Part shown: piece by piece, positions 1 through 5,051 of the stretch | Layout: every line of letters begins with the position of its first letter | Position numbering within the stretch: the stretch's first letter is position 1 | NCBI GenBank assembly: GCA_012514785.1 | Contig: JAAYZP010000552.1 | Span: 1-9,237, forward strand | Origin: Propionibacterium sp. | Lineage (GTDB): Bacteria; Actinomycetota; Actinomycetes; Propionibacteriales; Propionibacteriaceae | Reading direction: 5' to 3' | Length of the DNA: 9,237 nt | Notes under the pieces: model-generated | What the model was told of the DNA's origin: nothing | The model's database searches: none | The model's input: only the letters and a program-made list of their open reading frames with translations | Program-made: the position numbers and the translations under genes

Positions 1-833
1 ACCCAGTCCCAGAAGCCGAACGCGTTCGTCGGGTCGATGCCGAAGTCGGCCACCTTGTCGAGCGCGGTGGAGACGGCGACGAAGTGCTTGGCGATCGCGT
101 CGCCGCGGGCCTCCTCGGTGCCGTCGATCGCGCCGGCCGCGGCCAGCTCGTCGAGCAGCCAGGTGCGGGCGAGCCGGGCGTTGGTGAGGGTCTCCAGTGT
201 CGTGAAAGTCTTGGAGGCGACGATGAACAGCGTGGTCTCCGGGTCGAGCCCTGCCGTCTTCTCGTAGACGTCGGAGGGGTCGATGTTGGAGACGAAACGG
301 CAGGTCAGGCCGTCCTGCTTGTACGGGATGAGCGCCTCGTAGACCATCACGGGCCCGAGGTCGGAGCCGCCGATGCCGATGTTGACGACGGTCTCGATCC
401 GCTTGCCGGTCACGCCCTTCCACTCGCCGGAGCGGACCTTCTCGACGAAGGCGCCCATCCGGTCGAGCACCTCGTGCACGTCGGCGACGACGTCCTGGCC
501 GTCGACGACGAGCTCCGCCCCGCGGGGCAGGCGCAGTGCGGTGTGGAGCACCGCGCGGTCCTCGGTGATGTTGATGTGCTCACCGGCGAACATGGCTGCG
601 CGCCTGCCGGGCAGGTCCACCTGCTCGGCCAGCTCGAGGAGCGCGTCGAGCACGTCCTTGGTGATGAGGTTCTTGGACAGGTCCACGCGGAGGTCGGCCA
701 GGTCGTAGGTGAATTCCGTGGCTCGGCCGGGATCCTCCGCGAACCAACCGCGAAGGTCGGGTTCGAGGTTGGTCTGCAGTTCGGTCAGTACTGCCCAGGC
801 AGCGGTGTTCGTGGCATCAACAGGCTTGGTCAT
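1..833 (-). CDS. pgi: Glucose-6-phosphate isomerase, N-terminal 277 residues (cut by left edge)
   Basis: This cytosolic enzyme interconverts glucose 6-phosphate and fructose 6-phosphate in glycolysis and gluconeogenesis. The visible part shows several family blocks in order: a GEHIN...TEDRAVLH segment at residues 84-97, the glycine-rich NIGIGGSDLGP signature at 151-161, the sugar-phosphate-binding SKTFTT segment at 207-212, and the FGFWDW block at 272-277 where the window ends. The usual length is about 550 residues, so roughly the C-terminal half, including most catalytic residues, lies outside. The ATG at 831-833 has no Shine-Dalgarno. A TATTCT hexamer ends 7 nt upstream, so a leaderless message is likely. 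The stop of the same-strand gene at 853-1872 lies 19 nt upstream, so pgi may also be reached by read-through. Identity is very secure from motif order; leaderless initiation is inference. Confidence 0.96.
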   Translation of the reverse strand, partial: MTKPVDATNTAAWAVLTELQTNLEPDLRGWFAEDPGRATEFTYDLADLRVDLSKNLITKDVLDALLELAEQVDLPGRRAAMFAGEHINITEDRAVLHTALRLPRGAELVVDGQDVVADVHEVLDRMGAFVEKVRSGEWKGVTGKRIETVVNIGIGGSDLGPVMVYEALIPYKQDGLTCRFVSNIDPSDVYEKTAGLDPETTLFIVASKTFTTLETLTNARLARTWLLDELAAAGAIDGTEEARGDAIAKHFVAVSTALDKVADFGIDPTNAFGFWDW

Positions 834-840
834 GGGACCA

Positions 841-846
841 AGAATA
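841..846 (-). promoter_or_regulatory. Candidate -10 box of a leaderless pgi promoter
   Basis: Read on the minus strand the hexamer is TATTCT (fits TAnnnT). It is separated by 7 nt from the pgi ATG, which would put the transcription start at or next to the A of ATG. No purine-rich ribosome binding site is present. No convincing -35 was seen. Confidence 0.5.
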
Positions 847-852
847 GGGGAA

Positions 853-1872
853 TCAGCGCACGCTCACGTGGACATGGTCGTAGTGGTTGGCGCTGGCGGA
901 ACCGCGGTCTGACATGGGCCGCCATCCCTCGCCCGCGCGCTGCGTGGTCCAGATCCGCTGCGCGTAGATGACCTCGATGACGCCGAGCTCGGAGGCGTTG
1001 GCGCGCACCCAGCGGGCCACCTCCCAGCCGGCCTCGCCGGAGATCATGACGTCGATCGCGCGGCCCTGCGAGTGGTAGGAGCCGCCGCCGGAGCGGTAAC
1101 CGCCGTAGCTACTGACGCTCGGGAACTCGTTGCAGATCGCGCGGAGCACATCGACGGTGCGGCCGGTGAGGCCGGACTCGATCCCGGAGGCCGCGCGGCA
1201 CGCCTCCAGCGAGACACCCTGCTCCGGGGCCTCGGAGGGCTGGGCGCTGGGCTCGGACTCGCGGGTGGGCGTGGGCGCCGGGGCGGCGGGTTCGTCGTCG
1301 GTCAGGTACCGGTTGGAGACGAAGCCGACGGAGCCGTCCAGGCGCACCTGCTGCCAGCGGTCGTCGACGACGACGTTGGTGACGGTCAGCTCGTGGCCGG
1401 CGCGCACCGCGGTGACGACGCCGAAGCCGGTGCCGGGGCCGCTGCGGATGTTGACCGAGGTGGTGGCCCACATCTCGCCGACGACGGAGCCGAGCTCGGG
1501 TACCGGCGTCGGAGTCGGGGTGGGCGTGGGTGCCGCCGTCTGGGTGGGGGTGGGTGTTGGCGTGGGCGTCGGCGACTCGCTCGGCGTCGGGGACGCGCTG
1601 GGCGAGGGGGAAGCACTCGGCGAGGGCGAGGCGCTCGGGGTCGCCGACGGGCTGGGCGCCAGCGCCGCGCGTCCGGTGGCACGGCTGGGCGGCTCGGTGC
1701 GGGCGGAGGCCGCCTCGGGCACGGCGATCAGCGGATCGGTCCGTTCCTGAGAACGATCGATCGACGGTGACGTGACGAAGCTGGCGACGAGGGCCGCCAC
1801 GATCGCCACGGCGAGCATGGCCAACACCATCCGTGTGGGCCGAAACTCCTGCAGAGCGCGCTTGGGAGCCAA
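853..1872 (-). CDS. Membrane-anchored SH3 and M15-like peptidase-domain protein
   Basis: This is a 339-aa envelope protein, probably acting on or binding peptidoglycan. In order it has a short basic N-terminus, a hydrophobic segment at about residues 15-33 (signal anchor or signal peptide), a Pro/Ser/Thr-rich spacer of PS and PT repeats at 72-124, a bacterial SH3-type domain at about 133-190 (VNIRSGPGTGFG core), a second linker, and a C-terminal domain at about 222-339. The last domain resembles the ARB-07466-like/M15 D,D-carboxypeptidase fold. H267 and D274 (YHSQGRAIDV) and H333/H335 (HYDHVHV) fit zinc ligands. C225 and C247 could pair. I chose the TTG start because GGAG lies 6 nt upstream. 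An internal ATG at 1830 is an alternative; the open frame upstream of the TTG has no coding character. Whether the domain is catalytic or only binds cell wall is not shown. Confidence 0.85.
   Translation of the reverse strand: MAPKRALQEFRPTRMVLAMLAVAIVAALVASFVTSPSIDRSQERTDPLIAVPEAASARTEPPSRATGRAALAPSPSATPSASPSPSASPSPSASPTPSESPTPTPTPTPTQTAAPTPTPTPTPVPELGSVVGEMWATTSVNIRSGPGTGFGVVTAVRAGHELTVTNVVVDDRWQQVRLDGSVGFVSNRYLTDDEPAAPAPTPTRESEPSAQPSEAPEQGVSLEACRAASGIESGLTGRTVDVLRAICNEFPSVSSYGGYRSGGGSYHSQGRAIDVMISGEAGWEVARWVRANASELGVIEVIYAQRIWTTQRAGEGWRPMSDRGSASANHYDHVHVSVR
1501..1659 (-). repeat. Low-complexity Pro/Ser/Thr-encoding repeat tract
   Basis: This stretch of the SH3/M15-like gene encodes alternating PS, PT and AS units (residues about 72-124), a typical extended spacer carrying a surface domain away from the membrane. 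At DNA level the plus strand is strongly G-rich, with many GGCGT and GGGTG units, so it is prone to slippage and G-quadruplex-like structure. Confidence 0.8.
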
Positions 1873-1878
1873 ACCTTT

Positions 1879-1882
1879 CTCC
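1879..1882 (-). promoter_or_regulatory. Shine-Dalgarno deciding the TTG start at 1872
   Basis: GGAG on the minus strand sits 6 nt before the TTG. This is the best ribosome-binding context in the N-terminal region and supports TTG over the internal ATG at 1830, whose nearest GGAG is too distant. Confidence 0.55.
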
Positions 1883-1904
1883 AATCCTGAGAATCTTTCA
1901 GTAA

Positions 1905-1932
1905 GTATTAAGGATTGGGTCCTCGAAATCAA
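1905..1932 (-). promoter_or_regulatory. Candidate promoter for the SH3/M15-like gene
   Basis: On the minus strand a TTGATT hexamer (1927-1932) is followed after 16 nt by TAATAC (1905-1910). It lies in the most AT-rich stretch of the window, 33 nt upstream of the TTG start. The hexamers are imperfect, so this is a suggestion; overlapping TACTTA is another possible -10. Confidence 0.35.
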
Positions 1933-1945
1933 ATCACACACCCGA

Positions 1946-1951
1946 TAGAGT
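1946..1951 (+). promoter_or_regulatory. Candidate -10 box of a leaderless promoter for the Ig-like protein gene
   Basis: TAGAGT fits TAnnnT and ends 6 nt before the GTG at 1958. There is no Shine-Dalgarno before the GTG, so transcription probably begins at or beside the start codon. Confidence 0.45.
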
Positions 1952-1957
1952 GCCCCT

Positions 1958-2992
1958 GTGGTTCCTGTGGGTCTCTCAGGTGGACAAACGAGAAATTGGT
2001 TTCTCATCCTGGTCGTGGCGAGCATCGTGCTCCTACCCATGAGCGCGTCCGCGAACCAGTCCCGCATGGAGATCCAGGTGGAGATGACCTCCTCGCTGCG
2101 CGTCACCGTCGCCGGCGCGCTGATCGATGAGGGCGGCAACGGCATCGGCCGCGCGAGCGTGCGGGCCGTCATGGAGGACCAGCAGGTTTCCAGCGCCCGC
2201 ACCCGCGGCAACGGCCGCTTCGTCATCGTCTTCGACGTGCCCAGCCACCTCCGGGGCGGCGACCGCACCCTCACCATCTCCTACGCCGGCGAAGGCGCCC
2301 ACTCACCGGCGAGCGCCCGCGTGACGCTCGCCATGGGCGCGTCAGTCGACGCCGACGGCGAGCTGCAGCGCGAGCCCACCCAGGCGCCACCGGCCGAGGT
2401 GCAATCGACGCTGACCGCCCGGGCCTCCGAATCCTCCCCCGTGGGCGGCTCAGTCGTAGAGCTCACCGGCACGCTCGTCACCGCCTCCGGCCAGCCGCTA
2501 CCCTCCGTCGGCATCGAGGTGCTGGACCCCTCGGGCGAGGCGCCCGATTCCTACACCGTCACCGGCGACGAGGGCTCCTTCCGCACGTTCTACGAGGTGC
2601 CCGCCGAGCGGGAGGGCCAGCTGAGGCTCACCCTGCGCTTCGCCGGGGCGCCCGGTTACGCGGCGGCCGAGTCGATCGTGAACCTCGCAGTCCGCGTCGT
2701 CGAGGTCGCGCAGCCCGACCCCACACCCAGCGAACCAGCCGCCGAGGGGAGCAGCCCGTCGGCCACGCCGGAGGCGACGGCCGAGGAGAGCACGCCGCTC
2801 GTCACGTCCGCGACGCCGGCACCCGACACTCCCGCGGAGACGGAGCCGGACCCCATCTCGCAGTGGCTGATGGGCGGGATGCTGGCCGCCGGCGGCTCCG
2901 CGCTGCTGATCGGTGCCGCGATCGCGGTGGGCGTCATACGCCGCAAGGACCGGCCGCGCGACGAAGACTTCTCGCTCTTCGACGAGCGCTGA
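1958..2992 (+). CDS. Secreted type I membrane protein with two Ig-like/carboxypeptidase-regulatory-like domains
   Basis: This 344-aa protein is predicted to be exported and held in the membrane by its C-terminus. A signal peptide occupies residues 1-32, with hydrophobic core WFLILVVASIVLLP and a likely SASA cleavage site before N33. Two related beta-sandwich-like units follow at about 46-126 and 149-246. Each has the pattern 'G.L....G.(P/G).....V.......TG..G.F...F.VP...G...L...YAG'. A Pro/Thr/Glu/Ser-rich stalk (251-300), a transmembrane helix (about 303-327) and a basic then acidic cytoplasmic tail (IRRKDRPRDEDFSLF) complete it. There is no sortase motif. It is divergent from the SH3/M15-like envelope gene across 85 bp, so an envelope partnership is plausible but unproven. 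GTG at 1958 is chosen for its -10 spacing; GTG at 1967 would remove only three residues. No enzymatic motif is seen. Confidence 0.85.
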   Translation: MVPVGLSGGQTRNWFLILVVASIVLLPMSASANQSRMEIQVEMTSSLRVTVAGALIDEGGNGIGRASVRAVMEDQQVSSARTRGNGRFVIVFDVPSHLRGGDRTLTISYAGEGAHSPASARVTLAMGASVDADGELQREPTQAPPAEVQSTLTARASESSPVGGSVVELTGTLVTASGQPLPSVGIEVLDPSGEAPDSYTVTGDEGSFRTFYEVPAEREGQLRLTLRFAGAPGYAAAESIVNLAVRVVEVAQPDPTPSEPAAEGSSPSATPEATAEESTPLVTSATPAPDTPAETEPDPISQWLMGGMLAAGGSALLIGAAIAVGVIRRKDRPRDEDFSLFDER

Positions 2993-3010
2993 GGAGGGCC
3001 GGGGCTCAGC
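2988..3010. terminator. Stop-codon inverted repeat between convergent genes (2992/3006)
   Basis: GCTGAG (2988-2993) and CTCAGC (3005-3010) form a 6-bp stem with an 11-nt G/C-rich loop. The stop codons of both convergent genes lie in the arms. There is no T-run on either side, so Rho-independent termination is uncertain. Confidence 0.3.
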
Positions 3011-3638
3011 CCGCGGACTTCTCCGCGCGCGCCTCGACGGCGCGCTGCATGGCCTTGCGGAACGATCCGCAGCGGTCGCGCAGCAGCCCGAGGTCGCCGC
3101 CGTCGGGCGCGTCGCCCAGCAACGTGGTGTCGACGCAGGCCGCGGGCGCGCCGTGCTTCAGCCACTCCCCCGCCGCGAACGCGCCCATGCCGCCCATCGG
3201 AATCACCTTCTCCGCGAGCCCCACGCGTGCGAGGTGGCCCGCCATGACGTGCCCGACGACGTCCGCCGGCCAGAGCATCGCCCCGGTGGCGCCCAGGTCG
3301 AGCACCGCGCGAACCTCGAGGGGCGTCGTCGCGGCGGCGTAGAACGGCAGGGAGTGCCGGTTGCTGTAGATCACCATGTCGCGATCCGCGACGTCGCCCA
3401 GCACGAATGCGGCGCCGGCCTCATGGGCGGCCTCGACGCCGGCAACGTCGTCGACGCGCCACGCGCCGAACACCGCACGCGCCCCGAACACGGGCCGCAA
3501 CTCCGGGAGCGCGGCGACGGGGGCGGCGAACGTCGGCAACTGTTCCTGCACCAGCACCTCCACGACGCCGACGAGGTCGTCGACGTCGGCAGGGGGCAGG
3601 CAGGTCACAATTCCATTGGGCACGCTCATGACCCCCAT
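3006..3638 (-). CDS. KDPG-aldolase-like protein lacking catalytic residues (probable pseudoenzyme)
   Basis: This 210-aa protein looks like a TIM-barrel member of the Eda/KdgA family (2-keto-3-deoxy-6-phosphogluconate aldolase). Residues about 66-176 follow the family pattern: EAGAAFVLGD, then LPFYAAATTPLEVRAVLDLGA, then MLWPADVVG, VIPMGGM and EWLKHGAPAACVDTTLLG. Compared from memory with E. coli and B. subtilis enzymes, the Schiff-base lysine (K.FPA) is M121, the Thr of PTGG is M148, and the GAGT segment is GAWR (58-61). The region carrying the catalytic Glu is shortened or absent. Normal aldolase chemistry is therefore unlikely; a binding or regulatory role is possible. GG149-150, associated with phosphate binding, remain. 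The start at 3638 has TATCTC 7 nt upstream; ATG at 3629 (residue 4) is an alternative. It is divergent from the NiaP-like transporter across 48 bp. Confidence 0.75.
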   Translation of the reverse strand: MGVMSVPNGIVTCLPPADVDDLVGVVEVLVQEQLPTFAAPVAALPELRPVFGARAVFGAWRVDDVAGVEAAHEAGAAFVLGDVADRDMVIYSNRHSLPFYAAATTPLEVRAVLDLGATGAMLWPADVVGHVMAGHLARVGLAEKVIPMGGMGAFAAGEWLKHGAPAACVDTTLLGDAPDGGDLGLLRDRCGSFRKAMQRAVEARAEKSAG

Positions 3639-3645
3639 TCTGCCC

Positions 3646-3651
3646 GAGATA
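3646..3651 (-). promoter_or_regulatory. Weak candidate -10 box for the aldolase-like gene
   Basis: On the minus strand TATCTC lies 7 nt before the ATG at 3638, but it lacks the final T of TAnnnT. No Shine-Dalgarno precedes this ATG. It faces the -10 of the transporter gene in the same 48-bp gap, so the two promoters must overlap. Confidence 0.3.
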
Positions 3652-3672
3652 GGCGAACCGGGCCCACGGGCC

Positions 3673-3678
3673 TAAACT
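3673..3678 (+). promoter_or_regulatory. Candidate -10 box of a leaderless promoter for the NiaP-like gene
   Basis: TAAACT fits TAnnnT and ends 8 nt before the GTG at 3687. The bases between are pyrimidine-rich (CGTCTTTT) and hold no Shine-Dalgarno. Confidence 0.5.
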
Positions 3679-3686
3679 CGTCTTTT

Positions 3687-5045
3687 GTGTCCGAGAACCT
3701 GACCCGCACCGAACGCCTCGATCGCCTCCCGTATACGCGCAAGCACAACAAGCTGCTGTTCGGCTCCGGCGTGGGCTGGGCGCTGGATGCGATGGACGTC
3801 GGGCTCATCTCCTTCATCATGGCCGCCCTGATCCAGGAGTGGGGTCTGGGCCGGGCGGAGCAGTCCGCGCTGGCGTCGGTGGGGTTCATCGGGATGGCGC
3901 TGGGCGCGTCGCTCGGGGGCCTGCTGGCGGACAAGATCGGGCGCCGCCAGGTGTTCGCGCTCACGCTGCTCGTCTACGGCGTGGCCACCGGCATCTCCGC
4001 GCTGTCCACCGGACTGGTCATGCTGATCGCGCTGCGCTTCATCGTCGGGCTGGGCCTCGGTGGCGAGCTGCCGGTCGCTTCCACGCTGGTCAGCGAGTTC
4101 GCGCCGAAGCGGATCCGGGGGCGGATCGTCGTCGCGCTCGAGTCGTTCTGGGCCGTGGGTTGGCTGGCTGCCGCACTCATCGGCTACTTCCTGGTGCCGC
4201 TGGAGAACGGCTGGCGCTGGGCGCTGGCACTGGGCGCGATCCCGGCGATCTGGTCGGTGGTGATCCGCTTCTCGCTGCCGGAGTCGGTGCGGTTCCTGGA
4301 GTCGAAGGGCCGCCACGAGGAGGCCGAGGAGGTGGTGGCCGACTGGGAACGCGCCGCGGGCATCACGCCGCCGGCCGCACCCGTCGATGCGCAGCACACG
4401 AAGGCCCCGAAGACGACGATGCGGGAGTTGTTCGGTCCTCGGTTCCGCCGGCGCACGATCGCGCTCTGGCTCACCTGGTTCGGCGTCAACTTCGCCTACT
4501 ACGGCGCCTTCATCTGGATCCCGACGCTGCTCCACGAGGGCGGCATGACGCTGGTGAAGAGCTTCGAGTTCACGCTGCTGATGACGCTCGCGCAGTTGCC
4601 GGGCTACCTCGTCGCGGCCATCCTCATCGAGACCTGGGGACGCCGCCCCACCCTGGTGACCTTCCTCGCGGGCTCCGCCGTCGCGGCCGTCGGGTTCGGC
4701 ATGGCGCCGCAGCTCGCCGAGGCCATCGCGCCGGGGTCCGGGGCCTGGGGCTACGGCATGGCGATGCTGTTCGGCTGCCTGCTCAGCTTCTTCAACCTGG
4801 GCGCGTGGGGCGCTCTCTACGCCATCACCCCCGAGGTGTACCCGACGACGGGTCGGGCCTCCGGGGCGGGCGCGGCCACGGCGTTCGGCCGCATCGCGGC
4901 GATGCTGGCGCCGATCCTGGTGCCGCTGATCGTCGTCGCCGGCCTGCCGGTGCTGTTCGCGATCTTCGGGGCGATGTTCCTGCTGGCGATGGTGGCCGCC
5001 TGGTTCTTGCCGGAGCAGCGCGGGGTGGCGCTCGAGGAGCGCTGA
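3687..5045 (+). CDS. niaP: MFS transporter, NiaP-like (probable nicotinate/nicotinamide uptake)
   Basis: This is a 452-aa, twelve-helix major facilitator superfamily permease of the inner membrane. Blocks match the B. subtilis NiaP (YceI) sequence as I remember it: GWALDAMDVGLISFIMAAL near the N-terminus, the A-loop LLADKIGRR, GLGLGGELPVASTLVSE in helix 4, ALESFWAVGWLAAALI in helix 5, and SFEFTLLMTLAQLPGYL with the second GRRP repeat after it. The LLSFFNLGAWGALYAITPEVYPT block then precedes RASGAG..TAFGRIA. A central cytoplasmic loop of about 60 residues is charged. These blocks separate it from generic sugar porters, although aromatic-acid MFS carriers are related, so substrate is inferred. 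The GTG start is placed by VSENLTRTERL and the -10 box; the longer upstream open frame runs antisense through the aldolase-like gene and is not coding. It ends adjacent to the convergent DUF2207 gene with no gap. Confidence 0.85.
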   Translation: MSENLTRTERLDRLPYTRKHNKLLFGSGVGWALDAMDVGLISFIMAALIQEWGLGRAEQSALASVGFIGMALGASLGGLLADKIGRRQVFALTLLVYGVATGISALSTGLVMLIALRFIVGLGLGGELPVASTLVSEFAPKRIRGRIVVALESFWAVGWLAAALIGYFLVPLENGWRWALALGAIPAIWSVVIRFSLPESVRFLESKGRHEEAEEVVADWERAAGITPPAAPVDAQHTKAPKTTMRELFGPRFRRRTIALWLTWFGVNFAYYGAFIWIPTLLHEGGMTLVKSFEFTLLMTLAQLPGYLVAAILIETWGRRPTLVTFLAGSAVAAVGFGMAPQLAEAIAPGSGAWGYGMAMLFGCLLSFFNLGAWGALYAITPEVYPTTGRASGAGAATAFGRIAAMLAPILVPLIVVAGLPVLFAIFGAMFLLAMVAAWFLPEQRGVALEER

Positions 5046-5051
5046 TCAGCG
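5040..5051. terminator. Perfect 12-bp palindrome over abutting stop codons (5045/5046)
   Basis: CGCTGATCAGCG is a perfect palindrome. Its centre TGATCA is the TGA stop of the transporter immediately joined to the complement of the TGA stop of the DUF2207 gene. With no loop of its own it can form only a cruciform or a very tight hairpin, and it lacks a T-run, so a terminator role is speculative. Confidence 0.25.

Noticed and set aside
84..971. Long open frame on the plus strand (295 codons)
   Set aside because: It is antisense to pgi and the end of the SH3/M15-like gene. The minus strand gives unmistakable PGI motifs, while this frame gives Gly/Val/Asp-rich text typical of a GC-rich shadow.
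1501..1659. Tandem repeat as a CRISPR-like or mobile repeat
   Set aside because: The repeat is degenerate, keeps the reading frame and encodes a PS/PT spacer. There are no evenly spaced identical repeats with unique spacers.
1873..2277. N-terminal extension of the SH3/M15-like frame up to 2277
   Set aside because: It would run antisense through the divergent Ig-like gene and its signal peptide, and the extra residues show no domain. The TTG at 1872 with its GGAG and following hydrophobic anchor is a better start.
2913..3686. N-terminal extension of the NiaP-like frame back to 2913
   Set aside because: This part is antisense to the aldolase-like gene, is Arg/Ala/Gly-rich, and is out of keeping with MFS proteins. 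The GTG at 3687 with its -10 box gives a normal MFS length.
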